64,000 nucleotides of DNA from Volvariella volvacea V23 (taxonomy: Eukaryota > Basidiomycota > Agaricomycetes > Agaricales > Pluteaceae). The stretch lies in NCBI GenBank assembly GCA_000349905.1, contig KB722775.1, positions 43,175 through 107,174 on the forward strand, written 5' to 3'. The first letter of the stretch is position 1. The number at the start of each line of letters is the position of its first letter. The notes under the pieces are model-generated. The model was given only the letters and a program-made list of their open reading frames with translations. It made no database searches and was not told the origin of the DNA. The translations under genes were made by a program, and so were the position numbers. This document shows positions 33,412 to 45,583 of the stretch, one piece after another.

Positions 33412-35853
33412 TTATTGAGCGTGTTTGATATCCCTAGTGAGCCTATCGACTTGTCGCCAGTTCTTGACGAGAGTCGAACGCAAGCTCTCCATTCCAGGAG
33501 TGACTCCTTCGTTCTCCTTGCATGTGTATCCACTTGTAGCCGGAGCGCCATCAAGATTGGTTGCAGGGGGTGTGGCGGAATCAATAATCTCAGTGGCCGA
33601 ACGGCGGTCGGTGGGAGCGAACGGCTTGTTCCTGTATTGTGACAAGATGAGAACAAGTACTTGTCAGAAAGAAGCGCAAAGCGCTGACGTACCAATGAGT
33701 AAAGATAAAGGAAGCTGGATCAGGGGTGGTATGCTACGAGTCAAAGTGATGAGATCCTGGTGGGAAGAAGTGAAGGAGTGTGAACGTACTGCCGTAATTT
33801 CGTGCAATTCTCGTTGAATCGAGAGGCAGAAGCTGTCCAGGTCGAGATCATTCAAGTCGTAGTTGAAAGGGTTCTCACTTGATGCGTGATGCGTGTCGTC
33901 AGTAGTCATCAACGTTGATCACTGCGCTACTCACATTTCCTGACCGATCTCCAAGAAGCCAACAAGCAAGAACGTAGCAAATGCCGTTCCTGGGATGGTA
34001 AGATACTTAAACTTGGCATAGATTTGGAACTGGCGATCGGAGTGTCAGATCGTAACCATTCGAATACATCGCGGTGACCTACGGGCAAGAAGAAGAGATA
34101 GAGCCATAGCGACAGACGGAGGTGTGCCTGATATGCAAAAGGCAATGGCGTATTCCCGATACGCTCAAGTTGGGACATGGTATCTTGCATGATCTGGAGA
34201 TTATTAGTCATTCCGGTTGCGATGGCGGGTTCAATGAGTTTGTTCTTCATTAGGTCTAGAAAAAGGTCTCGGGTAAGCACATGTCGGGTGGCAGAATTCC
34301 ACGAGGGACAACTCACAAGCAGTATAACTAATTCACGACAAGCGAAGCAATACACCGTTAGTTGTCTCCCAGCATATGGAAGATAATTGACCAACCTTGA
34401 CAGGAACAAGACGATCTCGAGCGGGACGTTGCTTTGACACATATCTTCAAGCTTCTTGAGCTTCTTTTCTTCCCTTCGTCGCTGCCAATCCGACTTGGTC
34501 CTCAACATGATCATCCTGCCTACCCATCTAAAGAATCGGATGAACGGGAAGTAGTCTCCGATGGTAGTCTCAGGTGGGTCCCGTGCTGGTCTCAGTGGCC
34601 TATGAGCAAAGACATCTGGGAGAGCTTGTTCGGGATCGAATTTCTTCTTTTTGGCACCACGAGGGCCGAACATATTGGTCCATGTCCCAGAGGTGGCAGT
34701 TTCTGTGCGGGATCCAGCCAGTGCCTGTTGTTTCTCCTGGTCGAGCGAGGTATCAGAACTCATTGATTCGCCGCGTCGGAGAGTCGCCTGTTCTTGGTAA
34801 ACTTGGGGGTTGTACGGGTATTCCGCGTCCTCGGAGGCCTGCCAGAGGGGCAGCAAGTTTGCAGCCTCGGTATGGCCCTGTGCTGCATAACGAGGGAGAG
34901 CCGAAATTAAAGGAAAGAGATCCCTGTAGTATACGCCTGCTTCGCCACGCAGGAAGTGCTGAAATACTCATTAGAACTGTCGTCCATAGGTACGAGCAGA
35001 AGAAACCTACTTTAAGGGCAACCGAAAAGGCTTGAACCTAGGTCGGGTATAAGAAAAGTCCGAAGCCCCAGAAACGCCACCTTACCAAGTTGACCATGGT
35101 CTTTTTTTCAATAATGTTATGTAACGTAGATCTACCAGGCCGCTCAGTCGCAGCATGGACCCAAATCTAACACCAAGGAACATGTCAGTAGGCGAACAAC
35201 AGGCTATGCGTGGAGGCCTCATGGGGGTATGACCTATCAAAGGCCGACGAGGCTCTCGAATGATGGAGCACGTCTATCTTCAAGTCATGGGACTTGTTCG
35301 TGGCAGGGTGCAGGGCACAGCCACATTAAGTGGGAGTCCAACATACCATTTGGGCGAGATTCCTTGAAGACATGGCAATGGCCGTCCACATCTTCCGTCC
35401 ATCCTGGTATCTGAGGAGACATCGCAAGAGAGAAAGAGGCTGGGTGTCAGTCCAATTCACTACCGAGGGCCCTTTGGAAGGGGTGGGAATCCAATATTCA
35501 ACCACCAAAGGTCGCTCCAGGGAACAAAAAAAATGGGCGCTCACCGCTCGTACGCCGACGAGGTCCTGAAGTTGATGACCAAACCGAGAACTGTACCCAA
35601 TACTGTGAGCAAACCGGGGTCGAAGCTGAGCTTTGTGTCCGTAAATTCAGAGACCAAGACGACCACTAATATTCAATCCATGATGTAAGTTTGCCAAGGC
35701 ACTACCAAGGCATAGCAATCTATTTATAACGAGTAAATACGTACTCGTTGCAATAAGAGAGAAGAAGATCATCTCAGGCCAAATGTCATTAATGACAGTG
35801 GCCTGGAATTTCTTCGCGGTCCAGCGACTGAAGAGTGGGTTCCGCGCAACCAT
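33412..35853 (-). CDS. Bestrophin-type (UPF0187/RFP-TM) anion channel
   Basis: Predicted 530-aa protein in 12 exons (high to low): 35745-35853, 35545-35665, 35347-35410, 35086-35166, 35011-35037, 34396-34958, 34317-34327 (11 nt), 34083-34255, 33935-34029, 33790-33877, 33693-33733 and 33412-33631. It starts NPLFSRWTAKKFQATVINDIWPEM and continues with FRTSSAYERYQDGRKMWTAI, a long Ser/Thr/Gln-rich cytosolic insert, HLRLSLWLYLFFLPFQIYAKF, GFLEIGQEIENPFNYDLNDLDLD and a tail with NKPFAPTDRR. The conserved IENPF-x-x-D-x-ND segment and membrane helices are those of fungal bestrophin homologues, thought to be chloride channels of internal or plasma membranes. Exon 11 was found from the conserved motif HTTPDPASFIFTHW, which only appears when 33693-33733 is spliced in. 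Divergent from the MFS gene. Confidence 0.88.
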
Positions 35854-36965
35854 TGTGGGCGGTTTTGCAGAGTATGAAGATCTTCAAGACTTCAAAGCTG
35901 ACGATGGCCAAGGAGACGAGAGAGAAGACAAGGGAAAGGAATGGTTTCTGTCACCTCGAATCCATTTTTTGTAGTCGTTCTCGATCAGGGGCGTGATCTT
36001 CTGGAACTCGTGCGACAAGGTTTGACGGGGGCCAGGGCGAAATCGCGCTGGCTGATTGGGGGAGCCGTGGCAACGCGCTGACCTTCTCTTGATCCGGAGG
36101 GTTCAATTATTAGGGCTTTGTCGAATTTTTGTCAGATTACAATTTACCTTCAATAGATCTGCGGAGTTGTGCAGGGTTGTTGGTGAAATATGCGTACCAT
36201 CTGGATGGGCGGTGACGCCCAGGGCACAGCCAGGATCACAGCGCCCGCCGAAAGGAGATGAAGCGAATACACTTCCTATCAGACATCAAGCACGTCTTGA
36301 TGACTTCTGTCAGAGAGTGATCGCGTGTCTCTCGATATCAAGGCAAAAGTTCTCCGTAAAACATAAGAGATTTGCATTATCTGTTGATCAAAGCAGTGTC
36401 ACTCATGACACTTGCTGGACATCAAGAAGCAGCGCAGTGACGCGCTGCAGCACCAGTAGGCTGCGAAGCACGGGCTCTCAGAACAGCCGAACCACGAAGG
36501 ATACCTTCTCCCGATGTGGGGTTACGGTATGATATGCTATGACTTGCTCTGACAGGCTCAATACCGGTAACTGGTACCGTGATGCCTCGTGCAAAGCTGA
36601 ATGACGTGTGAGCGTTGTGTTTCAAAACGTACGGCGTTGGTTGCTCTTGCTATCCTGGTAACCGCACGACTAGTGATGTTTCGTACGTGCGCGTGTCGCG
36701 TGCGGTAGCCACTGCATGTCAGCAGGTAAGCAGGACACCAAATCACCCCGCTGAATTACGCTCAGGCCTAAGGATTTTGGGCGCGTCATGACTTGGAAGC
36801 GGTATCCTCGGCGTCTTTCATTAGGAGGGCAAGTTCCTCCGACTTTGAGAGCGCCAAAGGATGCTTATCCCCGCTTTCCATCTTCAGCAATCGGGCGGTG
36901 CGGGGCAAGTCGAAGAGCAGAAAAATCTATTTCCGCTTTGTTGTTTGACCCTATTTGCCTCGACG
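35854..36965. other. Divergent intergenic region, bestrophin/MFS
   Basis: 1.1 kb between the starts of the bestrophin gene (- strand) and the MFS gene (+ strand). No gene, TATA box close to either start, or repeat recognised. Confidence 0.4.
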
Positions 36966-39069
36966 ATGTTCTCCTCCCCGTCATCAAGTAACCCTCTCCT
37001 GACCAGCACGAGGGTCCGTACGCTCGTCGTCTCTCTCTTGGTGGCTCTGGGCTCTGGTACGAACTATGTGAGTGAAAGAACGAGCCCCGTTCTCGCTGGT
37101 CTCGACGCTGACTGGTCTTGAGTCTAGGCATACTCAGGTCGGATCAATCTACCCATTGAATCACCATCTCGACGAGCTGATGATGCCTTCGCCAATGCCG
37201 CTATACAGCCTACGCTCCTCAGCTGGGCGCCCGCCTGCACATATCCCACACTCAGCTTAATATCATCGCCCTAGCAGGAAACGGTAGGCATCGGGATGCT
37301 CCGGACGTAGTCACTAACTCCTAACCCCACCCCTGTGGATAGTCGGCATCTACAGCACTGGGCCAATATGGGGTCGGTTAGTTGACACTCGTGGACCAAA
37401 GATTCCCTTGACCTTCGCGTTCTTGTTCCTTCTCTCCGGCTATTCCGGGATCCGTCACTTCTTCGACGCGGGAGTACCAAAAGATGCACCAACGATCTCA
37501 GATTGGACCTTCGGCTTGTTAGTGTTGTGCGGGTACTTGACTGGCGCTGGTGGCAACGGTGGTTTGACAAGCTCGGTGAACTCGACAGCCAAATCATTTC
37601 CTGATCGAGCGGTAAGTTAATTTCTTCGTAATTCAGTTGATTGTTCCTACATGATCTTCACCTTGAACCTCTTGTCCTTCGTCATCAATTGATTGCGGAG
37701 TTGTGCTTGGCATTGCTAACATAATTCTTCTAGAGGGCATCAGCGACGGGGTTGGTTATTGGTGGTTTTGGATTATCTGCGTTCATCTTCTCTTCTATTG
37801 CGAAGTATGCCTTTCCGGGTAACACTTCATCCTTCCTACTTCTGCTGGCCCTGGGAACAGCGTCCCCTATGATTCTCGGATGGTTCTTTGTGAAGCCAGT
37901 CCCCTTCCACGAGGGAAGGGTCTCCGGTGGTGAAGAAGCCGCAGACATCTCCCACAGAGCGAACAGTCGGACTAGGTTGTTAGACGCCGAGGAGAACCCT
38001 CTTGCCAATTCTACCTTGAGTGATGGAGAGGATGAGGACGAAGAAGTACCGTTGCATAGTACTGGTGTTGACGTTGGCGGTGCAGAGCCGAGACATCGCC
38101 GTTCGTATAGCTTGGAAAGAAACGCGGACCACTCTTTGCATGACCATAATTTGCCGAACATTTTTGGTTCCGAGCTAATAACTAATGGTGATTTTTGGTT
38201 ACTGTTTTCTATTCTATCTATTGGTGAGTGTGATTATCTGAAATCGGCTGCGATATTTCTGACTTTATTTCTAGTAAGTGGAACAGGGCTAATGTGTATG
38301 TCCCATTGGCCTTCGCAGACCCTTTCTGTGGCTTGACGCGCTGTTAGATATAAACAATGTCGGGTCGATGTCGCAGGCTCTATATGCCCAAGGAAACCCC
38401 AATTATGACGAGAAACGCGCCGCCGTATGGCAAGCTCAGCAGGTTTCTAGCATCAGCTTAATGAACTTTACAGGAAGGATCTTTATCGGTATGCCGCTTT
38501 ATTTAATCCGAATTCTTTATTCCCTAACAGATCGACCTAGGCCTTGTGGCCGATTTCACCAAGACGAAACTCGGCCTTCCACGATCGTACTGCATCGTGC
38601 TAGTCGCTTTCTTTGCCTTTATATCTCAGGTAACAGCAGCGCGCATTGACACTATCGAGAACTTGTGGATGGCGAGTGCGTTGCTTGGACTCGCCCACGG
38701 GAGCGCATTTTCTCTATTCCCAACGATGACTATCGAGTGGTTTGGTATGCGTAAGTAGCATTCCTTTTCTACTCGCCACTCTGTCCCGCTCACCAGTCAC
38801 GATCTTTAGCACACTTCTCGGAAAATTGGGGCTACGTCTCGATGTCCCCGATGTTTGGGGGCAACATATTCTCTCTCATCTTTGGCCGCAATCTGGATGC
38901 ACATGAGACCGTTACTCCTACTCCGGAACTGTTGGTGGATGCGAGACATATTTGCTTGCAAGGTCGGTTGTGCTATGTCGATGCGCTCTATGTTACTGCT
39001 GCAGCTTGTTTCTTTGCTATGGGTTTGAGTGTTTGGGCTGGGTATAGAGACAAAGCTAGGGTGCGATGA
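36966..39069 (+). CDS. MFS transporter, MCH1-like
   Basis: Predicted 525-aa membrane protein in nine exons: 36966-37067, 37128-37137 (10 nt), 37209-37283, 37343-37611, 37734-38223, 38275-38295 (21 nt), 38348-38488, 38541-38750 and 38810-39069. Splicing restores LGSGTNYAYSAYAPQLGARL, HTQLNIIALAGNVGIYSTGPIWGRLVDTRGPK (the MFS loop 2-3 motif), an acidic cytosolic loop between helices 6 and 7, SGTGLMYINNVGSMSQALY and SENWGYVSMSPMFGGNIFSL. This is the fungal MCH1/nodulin-like branch of the major facilitator superfamily. MCH proteins are monocarboxylate-permease homologues, but their substrates are unsettled, so none is assigned. The 10-nt exon is required to keep the conserved NYAYSAYAPQ segment and the frame. 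Confidence 0.88.
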
Positions 39070-39939
39070 CTGTACTATATATTCGTTTCTTGTATATTCT
39101 ATTTATTACGAGGTGCTTCTAATTTTTGCGGGCCATACTGCCAGTGGCGTTCAATTATATTGCTCCCTCCACTAGGCGAACTACTCGCCAATATACCTCG
39201 CGTTTTCGTTACGCTCTGTGCTACAAACAACTCGAGTTGAATCATAAACGATAGTCATTTTGTATCAGTCCTTGCTGAACTATTATATCTTGTGGTATCC
39301 TGATGGTCACCATCACAATCCTTTATGTCATACCTGACGCATCTAAGCCTAACCTCAGAGCTGGATCGCTGGGTTCTGCACAATATGCAAAAGAAACTGT
39401 ATGTCCGATGACAGCAACTCGGCATATGATAACTCGAACCTTCGAGTTCCCTCATCGCAATTCAATCATCCACATCGTACGATTGTCCCCCCAGCGCTTG
39501 CTGCGACCTCACTTCTTGGGTCTGCATACCAAATCTTATACTTGGTCTCTTCTCTACGCCCGGAAACCATATTATCTACAGGCTGTAAAAAAAAGTTCGT
39601 AGAACAGAACACGAGAGAACGGTTATCATATAGCTCACCATCCCGCGGTCATAATGACTTCTCAGTGTAGTAGGCGTCCAATTCTCGATCTCGGGTATCG
39701 CCAGTGCCTAAGGACGGGGCTGATTCACACTGTCGATATTGAGTTATGAATGTAACTAAGATTCAAATTGCCTATACATCCATATAACCAGCACGCCTAC
39801 CAGAACATTGAGAAGATGCAAACAAACCGGGAAGAGGGGTAAGGGAAGGAGGGGACGGGAATACATTGAGACAAGAGCAACGATTGCACATTAACCAACC
39901 AGTCCATAAACTCCATGATGTATCTCAAGCTCAACCCCT
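39070..39939. other. Convergent intergenic region, MFS/PDI
   Basis: 3' sides of the MFS gene (+) and the PDI-like gene (-). No gene or repeat recognised. Confidence 0.45.
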
Positions 39940-42204
39940 TTAATCCGTCCTTCCAATCTTCCTATAATCAACTTGCTCCTCCTCATTCAACACCCTCCTC
40001 AAAAACAGCGCAAAGGCTCCGATGGCCGAAAGGATCAGCGTAATAGCCCACAGCGGGTGGTTGACTATGAACTTTTCGATTGACATCAGTTTGTTGCTGA
40101 GGTACTGGATGGAGAACGCGGAGATCAGTATTGAGTAAAAAACGGGTATGGAAGGGCGCAATACGTACTCTCGTCATCCTTTCAATGGCATTCTCCGAGT
40201 TCTTGTACGCGATCTGACCGCTGAAGCTTCCTTCGATGGCCGAGAACACGCTCTGAGAAGAAGACAACTTGATAGGTGAGCCGGTGGCATCCGTATCCCA
40301 ATAAATCAAGTTCTACCACACCAAAATCAGTTCAACTCCATTCACCCAACCTCTGACACAAAATACTCACCGAATGGTCAACAACCACAACCTTCAAATC
40401 ATCCAGCCCACCCGTGCTCAAAACAGTCGCCTCGTCCACCTTTTGAATCCCATACATGCTCTTCATCCAATCCCCCCACCTTTCTCTGTCCATCCACGCA
40501 AACACCACCTGTCTCCCTCCACTCGTGTTCTGCACACCATGCGCGCCAACCATCCCCGTCCCCTCCGTCCTGGCTTTCCACTTCTTTGCCAAGTCGGAGA
40601 GCCGGGAGTCGACTTTACCGGCAGAAAAGTGGATGCTAGAGGGAGGAGGAGCGGCGACGAGGACGACGAGGGGGCTCGAGACTTGGAGGCCTTTGTCAAC
40701 AGCTACGTTAGGTACATTCATGACATGTTGGAAGGTATCCTGCGTCAGCTCGATCGTGCTTGGGATACGGTTTTGTAGCAAGAACTCTTCAAAGGTCTTT
40801 CGAAGTTGAGCGAGGTCGCGATAGGAAGAGGTGTGCTTGCCGTGGTAGATTGCGGTGGGGAGGGTCAAGTCGTGGTCTTTGAAGGCTATAAGAGCGTATG
40901 TGGAAGAGGCTGGGATGCTGTATTGCATTAACAAGGAGGGGGATTCGGATGTGAGGATTGGGGTTGAGCCGAGGAGAATGTTGGCGGCCTCTTTCAAGGT
41001 GGTCTGTTAATGAGAGTTAAGGAGCACACTCAGAATGTAAGAGAGAGAACACCTACCAAGGCAGCAGGATCCCCAGATGAATGGAGGAATAGATAGACGA
41101 CATTGTCGCTTGCGACGTGTTGGGCGAGTTGCTCATCGGTAATTGCAGTAACTCCTCTGTTATGCACATCGAACCCATCAATGCACGAAGTGATGAGAAA
41201 GTATATAAACTTACGAAGAGCTGGCCTTCTCGGCAAATGCCTTCAACTGTTCAAGCTTCCTGCCACCGCTATACTCCGAAACCACGCCACCAGGAGCGTA
41301 AAACTTCAAAGTAGGATATCCTTGTACTCCTTGAGATCCACATAAGGAACTGTTGTCGTCGCAATTCACTTCAGCGATAGTCAGTTGGTTTTGCATGTGT
41401 CGGGCGAGTTGTTTCCATGTCGGTGCTAGTTTCTTGCAATGTCCACACCTAGGCGATTATGAGGATTTGAGAACGACGCTTCGTCGTCCAAGAAATAAGA
41501 TACTCACCAAGGCGCATAGAACTTGACGAATACAGGGTTCCCATTTGCTAATTCCTTCTCGAAACTATCACCATCCAGGACCAATACCTCGCCCTGAGGA
41601 TTCGCAACCACTCTTGCGCTTTCCTGTTCACGATGTTCCGGAGTGTGGGGTTGGGGTACTGCAGGGGGCTGCTCCTCCTGTGCATTGTTAATCTGCGCCT
41701 CTGCATCGACTTGAATATTCGGTCGTGGCTCAGGCCTCGAATGGCTCGTAAGGAACGCAATAAGACGTTCAAGCTCCCGACTGCCTTTGAAAGTCTCAAG
41801 AGCCTCTCCTTCGCGGTAAAGCGTCATCTGAGGGTATCCAGTTACGCCATTTGCCTCACACAAGTCTACAGCAACCACAAAATTCCCATGTCGCCCATCA
41901 ACTCCATGAAAGAACGCGAGATGAAGACGAACGTACCACCATACGAAGCACAGTTGACCTGCGCCAACTCGACAGGCAACTGCAAAACCTTCACCTCCTC
42001 GACCAGCTTCTCCCAAGTCGGCGCAAACGCCTTACAATGATGGCACCACGGCGAAAAGTGTTCTACAAACCACGTTCCATGTGCGGTTATTTGCTTGAAG
42101 TTTGTTGGCGTGAGTTCAGTCGATACGATGGGCAACGCAGCGGAGGTCAAGACGGAAGGAATGAGGAAGAGAGTAAGAGAGGGAAGTGTAGGGAAGAACT
42201 TCAT
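39940..42204 (-). CDS. Membrane protein disulfide isomerase-like, two thioredoxin domains
   Basis: Predicted 632-aa protein in seven exons (high to low): 41940-42204, 41508-41865, 41215-41448, 41057-41156, 40371-41003, 40169-40312 and 39940-40104. It has a signal peptide (MKFFPTLPSLTLFLIPSVLTSA). Thioredoxin domain 1 carries SPWCHHCK, and after a Gln/Pro-rich linker domain 2 carries APWCGHCKKLAP. Redox-inactive thioredoxin-like regions follow, then one membrane helix (HPLWAITLILSAIGAFALFL) and a short charged cytosolic tail with no KDEL. It should catalyse disulfide formation and exchange in the ER lumen as a type I membrane protein, like TMX3-type PDIs. The first active site, CHHC, is unusual; the second is the classical CGHC. 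The last intron (40105-40168) ends CATCCAG; a nearer AG would shift the membrane helix out of frame. Confidence 0.88.
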
Positions 42205-42461
42205 CGTTTTTGCGCGAATGGGGGATTAAGTGTGAATGTTGTGAACTCGGAGGGTGTACCAGCCCTCCTGGAGTTTGTGAAGGGAATTATTAGGAGTAAA
42301 GTTGGAGTGTGTTCTCCTGTCCTGAGTGCTGAGACCGGCGAGGACGAGGATAGTTAAGTGACGACGTGGAAGTAGATTGGTAAGGAGTGTGTGTAATCGT
42401 GGCTGTGATCCCCGACCTGCCAAGCTCTTACCACCATCACCTGCTGCTCTCGACGAACGCC

Positions 42462-43300
42462 ATGGAGACTCTACGCTTCCCCTCAAACCCACCTCATCTC
42501 TCCTTTGCTCACATCGCACTCTTTAAAAACGTCAAAAACGCCTCAGATCTTCGCGACCGCATAGTCTCTGCATCAACCTCACCGAATCAATCAGATAGGG
42601 ATGAAGTCAACTATGCGTTTATAAATCCAACACTTGTTAGCCCTCTCATTCTCGCTTCTATCTTCGCCACAATCATCTCTCAACCTCAGTTTTCACCATA
42701 TGCATACACGGGATTGGATTTGCCTTGATTGACGCCAAATCCGTTAAATTATTGCGCGGCATGTCAGATAACAAGCAAGCTGCATCTCCAAACCGCTATA
42801 GCACAAGCAACGCTCTCAGATGCACAGGGAAGCCTTCGAACCAAGACGGTGCATTCAGAAATCCTTTGGGCTCTTAATCCAACGCACAACGTGCGTCTTC
42901 TCTCTGTCGCAACAACCATGCCTAACGCCTTGTATTGCGTTACAGATCACTGAAGCACTTCGGCGATACGGTATATCACCCACGTCTACCTCCCTCCTCC
43001 TAATCCGAATCGACGGTCCCGCCGAATCCCCATCCGCGATTCAAACGCACATGACAAAACTAGTAGATGGTGATCTCGTTCCATTCGAGGAACTGTCCAC
43101 CTTGACGGACTGGGCTACAATAAAAAAGGTCCGTACTCTACCCCTACCCTCTTCCAGATTTGGCGAGTCTGATTGCCCACAAGTACCACAAACTCAACGA
43201 AGAGCAAGCGATCAAATCAGCTGGAGGCGTTGATCGGGAGAGAGCCGTCGTGGACAACATCGTAGTGACGAGTGTGGCGATGAAAAGCGTCATGTCGTGA
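42462..43300 (+). CDS. CGI121: EKC/KEOPS complex subunit CGI121
   Basis: Predicted 208-aa protein from exons 42462-42635, 42768-42890, 42946-43132 and 43158-43300. Motifs: AFINPTLITSKLHLQTAIAQA, RTKTVHSEILWALNPTHNITEALRRYGI, SLLLIRI, and GDLVPFEEL...ATIKKVHLASLI, the order seen in CGI121/TPRKB. The protein is the auxiliary subunit of the KEOPS complex, which makes the universal t6A modification of tRNA position 37, and binds the Bud32 kinase. The final coding block lies in a different frame; only an apparent 25-nt intron (43133-43157) or a base error joins the two parts. Divergent from the PDI-like gene, 257 bp apart. Confidence 0.85.
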
Positions 43301-43499
43301 ACGCGCGACTCCCCGCAGCAGAGAGCGGAAAATTGTCTTATTTTGTTACATTATTGCAAATGTACAACCAGCAGCGATGTATCAACAGGGAGAGATAAAC
43401 GGTATAAGCACCAGGGTGATCTCCAATGGACATGTACTAAAGAAACAAAGACTATACCCTTCTAACCTCACCACACTACCCAAATCCACACCCCCAACT

Positions 43500-44838
43500 T
43501 TACTTCCCTTTCGAGTTCCCGTCCTTCTCCTGTTGGTTGTTATCCTGCATACTCATCTCAATAGCTCTAGCAATAGCTGCCTCTTCGTCCTCCTCATCCT
43601 CCCCAGCCCCATCCGCAGCTGCCATCTCGACATCCTTGCCCTCCGACATCGCAAGAGCTTGCTGCAACAACGCTGCCTCTTCGTCGTCAACCGCATCTGC
43701 AGGTTCTGTTAGTGCCGCGGTCTTTGCCTGAGTGGATGTAGGAGCGGTTGTCGTGGTTGTCGAGGTAGCAGGAGCGGGGGGAGCACTGGAACTTGCCCCA
43801 GCGGCAGCAGTTGCGGACGATTCACCCCCTGATGCTGCTCGTTCCGCCTCTTCTCTTGCTTGAGCTTCCTGCATGGACAAACGCAGAGCCTTTGAGAGGA
43901 CATTGTCAGCCCAAACTCGTCCCAAGCTGATACAATAAAGTAACATACCATAGCGAGCTCGGGATCGAGGTTAGGATCAAAATCCAGACCGAATTCATTA
44001 GCCTCTGCTCCACCTGAAGAAGCATCTGGTCCTGTACCACCCAACTCTGCAGGGATTGCTCCACTTCTGTCGCTTGCAAGGATGGGTGATGAAATCAATA
44101 CATCAGATAATAGTCGTGATCCAGGCTGCACAATGACTAGGTGCCTAGTAGTCCGATTACTACCAATATAGATAGAAAAGAGATAGAAAAGGACGCAAAC
44201 GCTTACGAATTATCTCCATTGTTAACACTATCCACAAATGCCTTCAAAACCGTCTTCCCCTCCTCCCCTACCGGCTCCTCGATCCCATCTCCAAACGCTA
44301 CCACGTCCACCGCCACGTTATTCTTCTTCAGCTTCTTGCCCAACTTGATCATCGCCTTCTCATCGCCCGATTGCCCCTCGAGCGGCGACCCGACAAAGAC
44401 GATGATGCGCTGACGGAGGGTCTTGTTCTCTCGGTGTTTGAGGGCGAGTTGAGCGACGGCTACTGCGGTGGGGATGTCGATTGACCCACCGATTTTGCGG
44501 GAGGCGGTGTGCACGGCTGAGAGGATGTGTCCGAGGTCTTTGGTGTGTGTCACGAGGACTTCCGGGCTACGTTCATGCGCAATTGGATAGATGAATGCCG
44601 GACAGACAGAGGGGATGAGAAACCTGTTAGCATCGTGCAGGTATGTCTGTACAGTACCCACTCACCCTTTCCCGGCCATGGACATGATCCCAACCGTGCT
44701 CTCCGGGTTGGAATCAATCTTCGTTTGAAACACAACATTGACAGCATCGGCTTGCGCATCAAATCTAGTAGGCTGATAGTCCCCGTTGCGCATATATTCA
44801 GATGTGTCGACTATCATCATCGTTGCTTCCAACGGCAT
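43500..44838 (-). CDS. RPN10: 26S proteasome regulatory subunit RPN10
   Basis: Predicted 372-aa protein in four exons: 44666-44838, 44207-44566, 43949-44144 and 43500-43889. An N-terminal von Willebrand A domain ([51 protein letters not shown]) is followed by [14 protein letters not shown] and [20 protein letters not shown], the first ubiquitin-interacting motif. A second UIM-like stretch ([14 protein letters not shown]) lies near the C-terminus, separated by a Ser/Thr/Ala linker and [18 protein letters not shown]10 is a ubiquitin receptor of the proteasome 19S particle. Length is in the usual range for fungi. It converges with CGI121 (200 bp). Confidence 0.94.
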
Positions 44839-45235
44839 CTTGGATTAATTAGTTGAGGGAGGGTTGTACGACAAATTGGGGTCTGGCTGATGGGGTAATA
44901 CAAGTGGGTGTGTAGTTGCAATCTTGTGAGATCCTTTGTGTGCTATGACGAGGATGAAGAGAAAGTAATGGGATAAGATTGTAGGCGTAGATGCACGGAG
45001 ATGACGCGTCCAAGGGACGCGACGAGATCTGTTTGCCTATGTTTGTCCAGTGGCAGACCAAGTCGTTGAACCGCCAGTGCGAGAAGTGCCGTACATCTTG
45101 GATGTAATATTGTCCACAAAGTGAGGCACATCAAGTCATAAACTTGACACCCCTGCACAAGTACTGCCCAAGTCATCAACTATTTTCGGAACTCAAAGCC
45201 AATAGATAGTGAATAGACGGCTAAACCCAAAAAAG
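44839..45235. other. Intergenic, RPN10 promoter
   Basis: Upstream region of RPN10 and 3' side of the CaaX peptide gene; nothing else recognised. Confidence 0.4.
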
Positions 45236-45415
45236 TTAGGTAATAATACAATATGATCCAGCAGAATCACGATGGTCATTGTCTTCCTCCTTGTTAACAG
45301 GTACACCCTTATCAGGACTATTTTCCGCTGATGAGCCAGGGGTAGACTCTGAGCTAGTCGCAGCTAACAATATATTCTCAAACGTGATTTGAAGAGTAGT
45401 GTAGATGTGATCCAT
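45236..45415 (-). CDS. Short CaaX-box peptide, candidate mating-pheromone precursor
   Basis: ATG at 45415, stop at 45236, 59 residues. It begins MDHIYTTLQITFENILL, runs through a Ser/Pro/Glu/Asp-rich middle and ends NDHRDSAGSYCIIT. The last four residues Cys-Ile-Ile-Thr fit the CaaX box that directs prenylation and carboxymethylation. Basidiomycete pheromone precursors have this build: 40-70 residues, a short N-terminal MD-hydrophobic part, a charged pair about a dozen residues from the end (here Asp-His-Arg) and a C-terminal CaaX. The gene has its own signals on this strand: TATATAAA at 45552-45559 and a likely 5'UTR intron (45429-45489, GTGCGT...CTAG). No STE3 receptor gene is in the window, and Thr as X is less usual, so other prenylated-peptide roles remain possible. 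Confidence 0.55.
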   Translation of the reverse strand: MDHIYTTLQITFENILLAATSSESTPGSSAENSPDKGVPVNKEEDNDHRDSAGSYCIIT

Positions 45416-45551
45416 TTGAGGATGATTGCTAGCACGAGAATGCGTTAGTCCTATGGTTTACACAGCTCTAGTAAAAGAGATGAACGCACTTGAGGTTCAA
45501 ACTTGCAGACTTTGGGGGCTTGGACTGTCCTGAAAAACCCAAAATCTACCC

Positions 45552-45559
45552 TTTATATA
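45552..45559 (-). promoter_or_regulatory. TATA box of CaaX peptide gene
   Basis: TATATAAA on the minus strand, about 137 bp upstream of the ATG at 45415 with a probable 61-nt 5'UTR intron between. Spacing predicts a transcript start near 45520. Confidence 0.5.
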
Positions 45560-45583
45560 TTGCCCTTTCTTTTGCTTTGACCA

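Noticed and set aside
32828..33418. 196-codon plus-strand ORF
   Set aside because: Covers the ankyrin gene promoter and bestrophin 3' side; no motif, low-complexity tail, looks like chance.
33264..33817. Overlapping long frames on both strands
   Set aside because: Shadow frames of the last bestrophin exons, which are fixed by conserved motifs and phase.
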